Shown here piece by piece: positions 50,603-59,083 of a stretch of DNA of 64,000 bases. The notes under the pieces were generated by a model, which was not told the origin of the DNA, searched no databases, and saw only the letters and a list, made by a program, of their open reading frames with translations. Within the stretch, counting starts at the first letter, position 1. Each line of letters opens with the position of its first letter. This stretch comes from JANQPX01 sp039197065. GTDB lineage: Bacteria; Pseudomonadota; Alphaproteobacteria; Geminicoccales; Geminicoccaceae. The position numbers and the translations under genes are program-made. Location: the NCBI GenBank assembly GCA_039197065.1, contig JBCCUL010000031.1:26255-90254 (forward strand), given 5' to 3'.

Positions 50603-52411
50603 ATGGCCATGTCTCCAAGTGATAGTGTCCGCAGGGCGGCAGCCGACCTCGCGGGCAAGAAGGTTAAGGGTAGCGATAGCGACCTGGTGCGCTCGGAGCG
50701 CTCGGCGAGACTGCCGGATGGCCGAGGCGTGCATCGCTTCGTCACCGCCAGCCGCAAAGATGCTAATGCGCCGGGGCACAGCGTGGTGCTGGGCGACGAT
50801 GGCAAGGAGGTCGATGCCGCGTCGCTGCCGAGCGATGTTGCCGATGCCTTGGGCGTCGTTCGCGTCCGACCGGCCTCACCCGGATCGGCGATGCTGGCCA
50901 GCAAGGCAGCATCCGCATCGATCGATCCCCGCTCCAACGACTTGGTGCTCGAACTCGGTGACACCGAAACAGAGATCGTCACGGTCACCATTCCTCCGCG
51001 CGCCGGTGTTTCAAAGGCGGACGTCTATCTGCTCGCCGACAATACAGGCAGCATGGGACCGGTCCTCGATGCCGTAAAGGCGGGTGCAAGTGACATCCTG
51101 AACGCTATTACTGATCTTGATATCGCTTTCGGTGTTGGCAGTTATCGTGACTATCCCGACACTGACCCGCCGTTCACGCATCAGCTCGCACCGGACACCA
51201 ATGCTGCGAACGTTACGGCCGCGATAAACGCCTGGACGGCAATTGGTGGCGGCGATGGCTCCGAAGGGCAACTCTACGCCCTCTATCAGTTGGGTGAGGC
51301 ACCAGGCGGTCCGATCGGCTGGCGGCCGGATGCCAAACGCATCATCGTCTGGTTCGGCGACGCGCCAGGTCATGATCCGATCTGCAGGAGCTTCACCGGC
51401 CTGCCCTTCGACATCACCGAGAACGTCGACGCAGCTGACAGGCGCTCGGCAACGTCACGCCTAGTTAATCAGGACATCAGTGTCATTGCGATAAGTACAC
51501 GGTCCGATTTCTTTGCTAACGCTCTGGATGATGATCCATCCACAAGTGATGGCGACTATACCGCCGCCGGCTGCAGCACGACTGGGACTGCAGGTCAGGC
51601 GACGCGCATCGCGGCCGCGACCGGTGGTGTTCACGTCTCCAACATCGACGCCGACGAGATCGTCGGTGTGATCATCGAGCTGATCAATGCGGCGATCGGT
51701 CAGATAGATAACCTCACGCTCGAACCGAGCGCTTCGGTCGCCCCGTTCGTCGACAACATTTCGCCGCCGAAATACATGGATCTGCGGGGCGATGAGGAAC
51801 ACGTCCTGCCGTTCAAGGTGACGTGGCGTGGTATCAAGCCATGCGGTGACGAGGATGTGGTGATCAATGGCGGGCTGAATGCCGTGGCCGACAATGAGGT
51901 GATCGCGCGTAAGCCCGTGCGCATCACCGTGCCGGCCTGTCCGCCCGAGTTCGTCTATGCGGTGAAGTATGTGTGCGGGACGCAGGACGACTGCGGTTGC
52001 CCGGAGGCTCCGGTGAGGCCGGGGCGCTATGCGACCGAGATCAACATCCAGAACGTCGCCCGTCATACGGCCAAGGTGACGAAGCTTGTGGTGCCCACAG
52101 TCACGGCCGGCATCGGTGTCGCCCGCGAACCCAGCTTCAGGGGCCCCGTGGGACGGGATGCCATCAAGCTGCCGGCGGGTGCTGCGACCATGGACGACTG
52201 CAAGCGGCTTGCGGAATTGCATTACGGTGCGCCCGCCGAGGGTCGCTTGCCGCTGACCATCGGCTTCCTGCACATTGTCAGCACACAGCGGCTCGTGGTC
52301 ACGGCGGTCTACACAGCGACCGGGGCCGACGGCGGCCTCAGCATGGACGTCGAGACGGTGCAGCCGATTGAGCGTCCGCAACTGCCGCCAAGGCTTCCGA
52401 TTCCGTTCTGA
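50603..52411 (+). CDS. VWA-domain protein with integrin-beta-like MIDAS
   Basis: A 602-residue protein. Start ATG 50603 is set by AAAGGCGA upstream. After about 130 residues rich in Ala/Ser/Asp comes a von Willebrand A domain: VYLLADNTGSMGPVLDAVK with MIDAS residues D146-x-T148-x-S150, GSYRDYPDTD, and the WTAIGGGDGSEGQL metal-loop segment, the pattern of integrin-beta-type VWA domains. A Cys-containing part follows (CPPEFVYAVKYVCGTQDDC), then a beta-rich C-terminus ending RPQLPPRLPIPF. No signal peptide or membrane span is visible, which is odd for an integrin-like protein. It has its own terminator and no obvious link to the flanking catabolic genes. Function unknown. Confidence 0.8.
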   Translation: MAMSPSDSVRRAAADLAGKKVKGSDSDLVRSERSARLPDGRGVHRFVTASRKDANAPGHSVVLGDDGKEVDAASLPSDVADALGVVRVRPASPGSAMLASKAASASIDPRSNDLVLELGDTETEIVTVTIPPRAGVSKADVYLLADNTGSMGPVLDAVKAGASDILNAITDLDIAFGVGSYRDYPDTDPPFTHQLAPDTNAANVTAAINAWTAIGGGDGSEGQLYALYQLGEAPGGPIGWRPDAKRIIVWFGDAPGHDPICRSFTGLPFDITENVDAADRRSATSRLVNQDISVIAISTRSDFFANALDDDPSTSDGDYTAAGCSTTGTAGQATRIAAATGGVHVSNIDADEIVGVIIELINAAIGQIDNLTLEPSASVAPFVDNISPPKYMDLRGDEEHVLPFKVTWRGIKPCGDEDVVINGGLNAVADNEVIARKPVRITVPACPPEFVYAVKYVCGTQDDCGCPEAPVRPGRYATEINIQNVARHTAKVTKLVVPTVTAGIGVAREPSFRGPVGRDAIKLPAGAATMDDCKRLAELHYGAPAEGRLPLTIGFLHIVSTQRLVVTAVYTATGADGGLSMDVETVQPIERPQLPPRLPIPF

Positions 52412-52462
52412 CGAAAGATCAATTTGGCAATCAACGCCAAGCAACAACAAAGCAGTTGTGTC

Positions 52463-52497
52463 GTCGCCTCCCACCGCCGCTTGGGAGGCGACTTTCT
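52463..52497 (+). terminator. Rho-independent terminator of the VWA gene
   Basis: A perfect 11-bp stem, GTCGCCTCCCA (52463-52473) with TGGGAGGCGAC (52482-52492), an 8-nt loop, followed by TTTCTT. It lies about 50 bp after the VWA stop codon in the convergent gap before rhodanese. Confidence 0.9.
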
Positions 52498-52644
52498 TGT
52501 GTCTGCCGATGGCGCAAAGTCGAAATCAGCATTTCGGCAGAAATCGAGCCCAAACGGCGTCCTCCGGCGGGTGTAATCGCTGTGGCAGGCAAGGACAGCC
52601 GGTTCTGCTCACGCCCCGAGGTCAACGAGGCACGCAGGGCGTCC

Positions 52645-53046
52645 TTACTTCCTCGGCTCCGGCATCTCCACCGGGCCGCCCTGCTTCTCCCAGGTCGAAA
52701 ACCCTTCCTTCAGATGGGCGGCGTCGAAGCCCATGTCCTGCAGCGTCGCGACGGTCAGCGCTGAGCGCCAGCCTGAGGCGCAGTGGAAGACGAATTTTTT
52801 GTCTTCGCCGAACACGTCCTTGAAATAGGGGCTCTTGGGGTCGACCCAGAACTCGATCATGCCGCGCGGCGCGTGGAAGCTGCCGGGGATATAGCCGCTC
52901 TTCTGGCGCTCGCGGATGTCGCGGATATCGACGATGAGCACGTCGGGATCATCCACCATCTTGATGGCGTCAGCGGTTTCCACCTCCTCGATGCGCGCCC
53001 TGGCAGCGGCGACCATCTCGGCGGCAGATGTTTTGAGTTCGCGCAT
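52645..53046 (-). CDS. Rhodanese-domain sulfurtransferase
   Basis: A 133-residue single-domain rhodanese. Start ATG 53046 with AAGGT upstream. The domain runs VLIVDIRDIRERQKSGYIPGS, FHAPRGMIEFW, and the active-site loop FHCASGWRSA with catalytic Cys. It could pass sulfane sulfur or act as a carrier. It carries the 38-bp operator element upstream and is divergent from the FAD oxidase gene. A sulfur-handling enzyme beside a BisC-type S-oxide reductase regulon suggests a sulfur-containing substrate; that link is inference. Confidence 0.88.
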   Translation of the reverse strand: MRELKTSAAEMVAAARARIEEVETADAIKMVDDPDVLIVDIRDIRERQKSGYIPGSFHAPRGMIEFWVDPKSPYFKDVFGEDKKFVFHCASGWRSALTVATLQDMGFDAAHLKEGFSTWEKQGGPVEMPEPRK

Positions 53047-53058
53047 GAGCTGACCTTT

Positions 53059-53096
53059 TGTGCTGATATTTAGAACAATAATTCCATATATTGACA
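53059..53096 (-). promoter_or_regulatory. 38-bp operator/promoter element, site 2
   Basis: Read on the minus strand: GTGTCAATATATG (53096-53084), 14 bp, AATATCAGCAC (53069-53059), identical at all 24 outer positions to site 1 at 47107-47144. It ends 12 bp before the rhodanese start codon, with the ribosome site just after it, and lies in the divergent gap to the FAD oxidase gene. Confidence 0.7.
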
Positions 53097-53171
53097 CAAC
53101 CTCGATCGTCGTTCAAGGTTGAGGCTGTCACGAATGAAAGCAGAAAATCGACGCGCAAGGTAGCCGCTGCC

Positions 53172-54434
53172 ATGCAAGGGATTTCGCTCTGGGATGATAC
53201 CGCTGCGGAGGAGGCTTTCGTCTCGCCGCTTGAGGGGGATGTCGCCACCGAGCTGGCGATCATCGGGGGCGGCTTCACAGGTCTCTCGACGGCGCTTCAT
53301 GCTGCTGAGCGCGGACTTGCCTGCCATGTGCTCGAAGCCCGGCAGATCGGCTATGGCGGATCGGGGCGCAATGTCGGCCTGGTCAATGCCGGGCTTTGGC
53401 TGCCGCCGCAGGACGTCAGGGCGAAAATGGGCGAGGCGCGCGGCGCCGGCCTGATCAAGACACTCGGCGAGGCGCCCGCCTATGTGATGTCGCTGATCGA
53501 GCGTCACCAGATCCGCTGCGAGCTGACCAAGACCGGCACGATCCACGCCGCCCATTCGCCCAAAGGCTATGAGGACCTGGCGCGCCGGGCCGAGGAATGG
53601 CATCGCCTCGGCGCGCCTGTCGATCTCCTCTCCCGGGAGGAGGCCGCCGACAGGATCGGCAGCGACGCCTTCCATGGCGGCCTTTTGGATCACCGTGCTG
53701 GCACCATCAATCCGATGGGCTATGTGCGCGGCCTGGCGCGGGCGGCGCGCGGGGCAGGTGCGACGATCTCGACCGGCGTCACCGCGACCGGCCTTCGCCG
53801 GGACGGGGATCGCTGGATCGTCGAGACGGACCGGGGGACGGTGCGCGCGAAATCGGTGGTCATCGGCACGAACGCCTATTCCGACGATCTCTGGCCGGGC
53901 CTCAAGAACACGTTCACCATGATCCACTATTTCCAGCTGGCCACCGTGCCCCTGGGCGACCAGGCGGCGGGCATCCTGCGGGAAGGGCAGGGGCTCTGGG
54001 ACACGGGCCCGATCATGTTTTCGCTCCGGCGCGATGCGTTCGGGCGCATCCTGATCGGTTCCATGGGCAAGGTCGTCGGCGGCCTGAAGGGTCTGTCCCG
54101 TCGCTGGGCGGCCCGCCGATTGCAGCGGATCTTTCCGAAACTCGGCACCGTTGAGTTCGAAACGTCCTGGCATGGCCAGATCGCGATGACGCCTGATCAT
54201 CTGCCGCGCATCCATCGCCTCGCGGACGGGCTCTACACGCCGATCGGCTATAATGGCCGTGGCATCGCGCCGGGCACGATGTTCGGCCGCGCCATGGCCG
54301 AACTCCTGACCGGCGGCAAGGAGGACGAGCTGCCGCTGCCGATCACCGATCTGCAGACTTTGCCGACCGCACCGTTGATGTCACGGCTGTACCAGATGGC
54401 GTTCACCGCCAATCAACTTTGGAAAAGTCTCTAG
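53172..54434 (+). CDS. FAD-dependent oxidoreductase (DAO family)
   Basis: A 420-residue DAO-type flavoprotein: the FAD-binding loop ELAIIGGGFTGLSTALHAAE at about 28-47, then LEARQIGYGGSGRNVGLVN, and a C-terminal GYNGRGIAPGTMFGRAMAE segment. The GSGRNVG motif is seen in gamma-glutamylputrescine/amine oxidases (PuuB-like), so oxidation of a secondary amine or amino acid is likely. Start ATG 53172; a TTG at 53091 is possible. It leads the plus-strand run oxidase, HyuA, HyuB, SDR and probably PrpE. Confidence 0.88.
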   Translation: MQGISLWDDTAAEEAFVSPLEGDVATELAIIGGGFTGLSTALHAAERGLACHVLEARQIGYGGSGRNVGLVNAGLWLPPQDVRAKMGEARGAGLIKTLGEAPAYVMSLIERHQIRCELTKTGTIHAAHSPKGYEDLARRAEEWHRLGAPVDLLSREEAADRIGSDAFHGGLLDHRAGTINPMGYVRGLARAARGAGATISTGVTATGLRRDGDRWIVETDRGTVRAKSVVIGTNAYSDDLWPGLKNTFTMIHYFQLATVPLGDQAAGILREGQGLWDTGPIMFSLRRDAFGRILIGSMGKVVGGLKGLSRRWAARRLQRIFPKLGTVEFETSWHGQIAMTPDHLPRIHRLADGLYTPIGYNGRGIAPGTMFGRAMAELLTGGKEDELPLPITDLQTLPTAPLMSRLYQMAFTANQLWKSL

Positions 54435-54447
54435 AGGGGCTGGGGCG

Positions 54448-56550
54448 ATGGGCCGGAACATCCGCGTCGGTGTCGATATCGGCGGCACGTTCACCGATGT
54501 GGCGCTGGAGCATCCGGGCGGTCTCAACGCCTGCAAGGTGCTGACCGATTACAGCCAGCCGGAGCAGGCGATCATCGACGGCATCGAAGAAGCGGCGGAG
54601 CAGGCCGGGATTGCGCTTGGATCGATCGAGCAGGTGATCCACGGCACGACGCTGGTGACCAATGCGCTGATCGAGCGGCGCGGGGCCAAGCTCGCCTTCA
54701 TCACCACCGAGGGCTTTCGCGATGTCGTTGAGATGCGCCGGGAAAACCGTTTCGAGCAGTATGACTTGAACCTGGAGCTGCCGAAGCCGCTGGTGTCACG
54801 GGCCCACCGCTACACGCTGCGCGAGCGCGTCGCCGCCGACGGCTCGGTACTCCTGCCTTTGGACCCAAGCGAGCTTGCCGCTCTTGTCGAAAAAATCATC
54901 GACGGCGGCTATGAGGCGGTCGCCGTCGGCTTCATGCATGCCTACGCCAACGACGCCCATGAACGCGCCGTCGAGGCGGCATTACAGGCTGCCCTCCCAG
55001 GGCTACCGATCTCGATTTCGTCGGTGATCTCGCCGCAGATGCGCGAGTTCGAGCGCTTCAACACGGTGATCGCGAATGCCTATGTGCAGCCCCAGGTCGC
55101 CGACTATCTCGGCCGCCTAGTGCAGCGTCTTCGTGAGTCGGGGGTGATCGCCCCGGTCTTCATGATGCATTCGGGCGGTGGGCTGATCAGCGTCGAGACC
55201 GCGAGCAAGGAACCGGTACGACTCCTGGAATCCGGTCCCGCCGGCGGTGCGATCTATGCGGCCGACTTCGCCAAGGCCCACGGTCTCGATAAGGTGCTCT
55301 CCTTCGACATGGGCGGCACGACGGCCAAGATCTGCCTGATCGAGGACGGTGCGCCCAAGACGGCCAGCAGCTTCGAGGTGGCGCGCACCTACCGCTTCAA
55401 GAAGGGCTCGGGCATGCCGGTTTCGACGCCTGTCGTGGAGATGGTCGAGATCGGTGCAGGCGGCGGGTCGATCGCGCATATCGACGGCATGGGCCAGATC
55501 CGCGTCGGGCCGAAAAGCGCTGGCTCCGAGCCCGGTCCCGCCTGCTATCAGCGGGGCGGTGAGGCGCCGACCGTGTCGGACGCCAATCTGAAGCTTGGCC
55601 GGCTCGATCCCGACAATTTCGCAGGCGGGGCCATCCCGCTCTCGACAGCCGCGTCGGACCAGGCGCTCAAAGTCGGGCTTTGCGAAGAAACCGGCCTGGA
55701 TCCCGAGGCCACCGCCTTCGGCGTCACCGAGATGGTCGACGAGAACATGGCCAACGCGGCGCGGGTTCATGCGGTCGAGAACGGCCGGGACATCGAGGCG
55801 TTTACCATGATCGCCTTTGGCGGCGGCGCGCCGCTGCATGCCTGCCGTCTTTGCGAGAAACTCGGGATCGATGCGCTGATCATCCCGCCTGGAGCCGGGG
55901 TCGGCTCGGCCATCGGCTTTCTGAAGGCCCCCTTCAGCTACGAGGCCACCAAAGGGCTTTTTCAGCGTCTCGATGCGTTCGATGCGGCCGATGTCAATGC
56001 AGCGCTCCAGAGTCTGGAGGAGGAGGCCAGCCATTTCGTGGCGATCGGCGCTGGCGACGCCGCCACCACCACCAGGCTCACCGCCTATATGCGCTATGCC
56101 GGCCAGGGCTACGAGATCCCCGTGGTGCTGCCCTACAAGGCCTTCACCCAGGATGACGTCGATCTGCTGCAGGACGCGTTCGAGACCGCCTATCGCACGC
56201 TGTTCGGGCGGACCATCGAGGGCCTCGCGGTCGAGGTTACCAACTGGTCCCTGGTGGTCGCCTCGGTGCTGCCACCGGTGTCGAAGGTGCGTCACTACAA
56301 GGATGGCAAGCTCTTCGGCGCCAGGAGAAAAAGGCAGTTCTTCGACGCCGCGAAGAGAGCGATGGTCGAGGCCGTCGAGGTTGATCGAGACATGCTCGGC
56401 CCCGGCCTGTATGTTCCCGGCCCTGCCGTTATCGTCGAGCAGAATACGTCGACCATCGTCACGTCGGCGTTCAGCGTGATCGGGCAAGGCGATGGCTCGC
56501 TGCTCCTGAAGCGAGTAGCGACGCAACCAGGGGCGGGAGGGCGCGCATGA
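54448..56550 (+). CDS. hyuA: Hydantoinase/oxoprolinase subunit A
   Basis: A 700-residue HyuA-type subunit: GVDIGGTFTDVAL nucleotide-binding N-terminus, VIHGTTLVTNALIERRGAK, SGPAGGAIYAADF, FDMGGTTAKICLI and FGGGAPLHACRL. With subunit B it opens cyclic amides such as hydantoin, N-methylhydantoin or 5-oxoproline, usually with ATP. The ribosome site GAGGGGCTGGGG precedes the ATG, 13 bp after the oxidase stop. Overlaps hyuB by 4 bp. The precise ring is unknown. Confidence 0.93.
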   Translation: MGRNIRVGVDIGGTFTDVALEHPGGLNACKVLTDYSQPEQAIIDGIEEAAEQAGIALGSIEQVIHGTTLVTNALIERRGAKLAFITTEGFRDVVEMRRENRFEQYDLNLELPKPLVSRAHRYTLRERVAADGSVLLPLDPSELAALVEKIIDGGYEAVAVGFMHAYANDAHERAVEAALQAALPGLPISISSVISPQMREFERFNTVIANAYVQPQVADYLGRLVQRLRESGVIAPVFMMHSGGGLISVETASKEPVRLLESGPAGGAIYAADFAKAHGLDKVLSFDMGGTTAKICLIEDGAPKTASSFEVARTYRFKKGSGMPVSTPVVEMVEIGAGGGSIAHIDGMGQIRVGPKSAGSEPGPACYQRGGEAPTVSDANLKLGRLDPDNFAGGAIPLSTAASDQALKVGLCEETGLDPEATAFGVTEMVDENMANAARVHAVENGRDIEAFTMIAFGGGAPLHACRLCEKLGIDALIIPPGAGVGSAIGFLKAPFSYEATKGLFQRLDAFDAADVNAALQSLEEEASHFVAIGAGDAATTTRLTAYMRYAGQGYEIPVVLPYKAFTQDDVDLLQDAFETAYRTLFGRTIEGLAVEVTNWSLVVASVLPPVSKVRHYKDGKLFGARRKRQFFDAAKRAMVEAVEVDRDMLGPGLYVPGPAVIVEQNTSTIVTSAFSVIGQGDGSLLLKRVATQPGAGGRA

Positions 56551-58193
56551 GCCTGGGCGACATCGACTACCAGATTATGTGGAGCCGCCTGATCGCCGTG
56601 GTCGAAGAGCAGGCGACCACGCTGATCCGAACAGCGTTTTCCACCTCGGTGCGCGAAGCGGGCGATCTCTCCGCCGGCCTGTTCGATCTGCAGGGGCGCA
56701 TGATGGCGCAGGCGGTCACCGGCACGCCCGGGCATGTCAACGCCATGGCCGAAAGCGTCTCCCATTTCATCAGCGAGATCGGCCGCCAGAACATCTTTGA
56801 AGGCGACGTCTTCATCACCAACGATCCCTGGCTGGGCACCGGTCATCTGCACGACATCACGGTGGTGTCGCCGACGTTTAGAAACGGCCTCCTTATCGGC
56901 TTCTTCGCCTGCACGGCGCATGTGGTCGATATCGGCGGGCGCGGCTTCGGCCCCGATGGTCACGAGGTCTACGAGGAAGGCCTGCTGATCCCGATCATGA
57001 AATTCGCCGAGCGCGGCGAGGTCGACCGCTCGCTGATCCGCATCATTCGGGCGAATGTGCGCGAGCCGGATCCCGTCGTCGGCGACATCTATTCGCTCGC
57101 CGCCTGCAACCAGGCCGGTGAGCGCCGTCTTCAGGGCATGATGGACGAGTTTCGGATCGAGGATCTGGAAGGCCTCTCCGAGTTCATCATGACGACCAGC
57201 CGCGAGGCGACGCTGGAGCGGATCGAAGCCCTGCCGGACGGCGTCTACGAGAACGCCATGCAGGTGGACGGCTATGACGCGCCGGTCGACATGGTGGTCA
57301 AGCTGACCGTCGAGGGCGATCGCCTGAAGGCGGATTTCGACGGCACGTCGGGGCCGAGCCGCTTCGGCGTCAATGTGCCCATGGTCTACACCCGCGCCTA
57401 TGCCTGCTATGGCCTGAAATGCGCCATTGCCCCCGAGGTGCCGAACAACACCGGCTCCCTCGAGCCCTTCGAGATCACAGCACCCGAGGGCTGCATTCTG
57501 GCCGCGACAAGGCCGGCACCCGTTTCCACCCGCCATGTGCTCGGCCATCTGGTGCCGGATGTCGTGCTCGGCGCCCTGCATCACTGCCTGCCTATGGTCG
57601 TGCCGGCGGAAGGGGCGAGTGCGCTCTGGAACATCCAGATCAGCGCCCGGCCGAGCGATCCGGCGTCAAACCTTCGGAACCGTGAAGTGCTGATGTTCAA
57701 CTCGGGCGGAACCGGTGCGCGGCCAGCCTCCGACGGCCTGAGCGCCACCGCCTTTCCTTCCGGCGTCTCCACCATGAGCGTCGAGGCGACCGAGCATGTC
57801 GGTCCGATCGTCGTCTGGCGAAAGGATCTTCGCGAGGGCTCCGGCGGTGCCGGCCGTTTTCGCGGCGGGCTCGGCCAGACCATCGAGATCGAACCGCGCG
57901 CTGGCTACGATCTTTACTTCAACGCGATGTTCGATCGGATCGCCAACCCGGCGAGAGGTCGGGATGGCGGCCTGAGCGGCGCCTCTGGCGAGGTGGCGCT
58001 TGCCGACGGCGCCAGGCTCAAAGGCAAAGGCCGGCAGATGGTGCAAGAGGGCGCGCGTCTGGTCTTGAAGCTGCCGGGCGGTGGCGGCTACGGTCCACCT
58101 GGCGATCGGCCGCGCGAACAGGTACAGGCGGATCTGGACGCCGGCTATATCAGCCGGGCGCAGGCCGAGGCCGACTATGACGTCAAAATGTGA
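56547..58193 (+). CDS. hyuB: Hydantoinase/oxoprolinase subunit B
   Basis: A 548-residue HyuB-type subunit: IMWSRLIAVVEEQATTLIRT, FSTSVREAGDLSAGLFD, MMAQAVTGTPGHVNAM, DVFITNDPWLGTGHLHDI and KLPGGGGYGPPGDR are all standard. ATGA overlap with hyuA gives coupled synthesis of the two subunits. Cytoplasmic. Confidence 0.93.
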   Translation: MSLGDIDYQIMWSRLIAVVEEQATTLIRTAFSTSVREAGDLSAGLFDLQGRMMAQAVTGTPGHVNAMAESVSHFISEIGRQNIFEGDVFITNDPWLGTGHLHDITVVSPTFRNGLLIGFFACTAHVVDIGGRGFGPDGHEVYEEGLLIPIMKFAERGEVDRSLIRIIRANVREPDPVVGDIYSLAACNQAGERRLQGMMDEFRIEDLEGLSEFIMTTSREATLERIEALPDGVYENAMQVDGYDAPVDMVVKLTVEGDRLKADFDGTSGPSRFGVNVPMVYTRAYACYGLKCAIAPEVPNNTGSLEPFEITAPEGCILAATRPAPVSTRHVLGHLVPDVVLGALHHCLPMVVPAEGASALWNIQISARPSDPASNLRNREVLMFNSGGTGARPASDGLSATAFPSGVSTMSVEATEHVGPIVVWRKDLREGSGGAGRFRGGLGQTIEIEPRAGYDLYFNAMFDRIANPARGRDGGLSGASGEVALADGARLKGKGRQMVQEGARLVLKLPGGGGYGPPGDRPREQVQADLDAGYISRAQAEADYDVKM

Positions 58194-58208
58194 CATTGGA
58201 ATCAAGCC

Positions 58209-58961
58209 ATGACCGACCAAACGATCGCTCTCGTCACCGGCGCCGCTCAGGGCATCGGCTATGCCTGCGCTGAAGCTCTTGCTGAAGACGGCGCCAGGCT
58301 GGTGCTCGCCGATATCAATGAAGACGGCGTCAAGGTCGCCGCCGAGAAGCTGGGCGATGGCGCTTTGGCGATCGCCTGCGATATGGGCGACTCTGATCAG
58401 ATCCTGGCAATGTTCGATCAGGTCGAGCGCGAGGTTGGGCCGGTCTCGATCCTCGTCAACAATGCCGGCATCGCCATGCCCGGCCCGTTTCTCGAAACGC
58501 CGCTCGAAAATTTCCAAAAAGTGATCGACGTCAACCTGACCGGCGTCTTCGTCGCCACCCAGCGCGCTGCAAAAACCATGGTGGATAAAGGCATCGAAGG
58601 CGCGATCATCAACATGTCCTCGATCAACGCCGTTGTGTCCATTCCCTCGATCCCGGCCTATTGCGCCTCGAAAGGCGGCATCATGCAGCTCACCAAGGCG
58701 GCCGCCCTGGCGCTCGCGCCGCATAATATTCGGGTCAATGCGGTCGGCCCCGGTTCGATCGACACCGAGATGATGGCGGCTGTAAACGCCAATCCCGATG
58801 CGATGCAGATGGTGATGTCCAGAACGCCCTTGAAGCGGGTCGGCAGGCCCCGTGAGATCGCCGACGTCGTCGCCTTCCTCGCCAGTCCCAAGGCGAGCTA
58901 CGTCACCGGCGAAACCATCTATGTCGACGGCGGCCGCATCGGCATGAACTACACCTGCTGA
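58209..58961 (+). CDS. SDR-family oxidoreductase
   Basis: A 250-residue classical SDR: TGAAQGIGYACAEALAEDGA, NNAGIAMPG, INMSSINAVVS, YCASKGG, and YVTGETIYVDGG. It follows hyuB by 15 bp and belongs to the same operon. It probably oxidises a hydroxy intermediate of the pathway. Confidence 0.9.
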   Translation: MTDQTIALVTGAAQGIGYACAEALAEDGARLVLADINEDGVKVAAEKLGDGALAIACDMGDSDQILAMFDQVEREVGPVSILVNNAGIAMPGPFLETPLENFQKVIDVNLTGVFVATQRAAKTMVDKGIEGAIINMSSINAVVSIPSIPAYCASKGGIMQLTKAAALALAPHNIRVNAVGPGSIDTEMMAAVNANPDAMQMVMSRTPLKRVGRPREIADVVAFLASPKASYVTGETIYVDGGRIGMNYTC

Positions 58962-58963
58962 TG

Positions 58964-59005
58964 GCGGTGGCCATCGGCATGGACTTGGACCGCCTTAGCC
59001 AGGAC
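58964..59005 (-). repeat. Dispersed intergenic repeat family 1, inverted partial copy 3
   Basis: Read on the minus strand this contains ggctaaggcggtccaagtcc, matching the centre of copy 2 (ggctagggcggtccaagtct), followed by a related ggccacc end. It starts just after the SDR stop codon. Confidence 0.55.
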
Positions 59006-59083
59006 TGATGGTATGCCGCCAGGTTTGTGAAGGGCGATGTTCGTTTGATAGTTTGAAAGTGCATTAAGGATCGATCAAAGACG

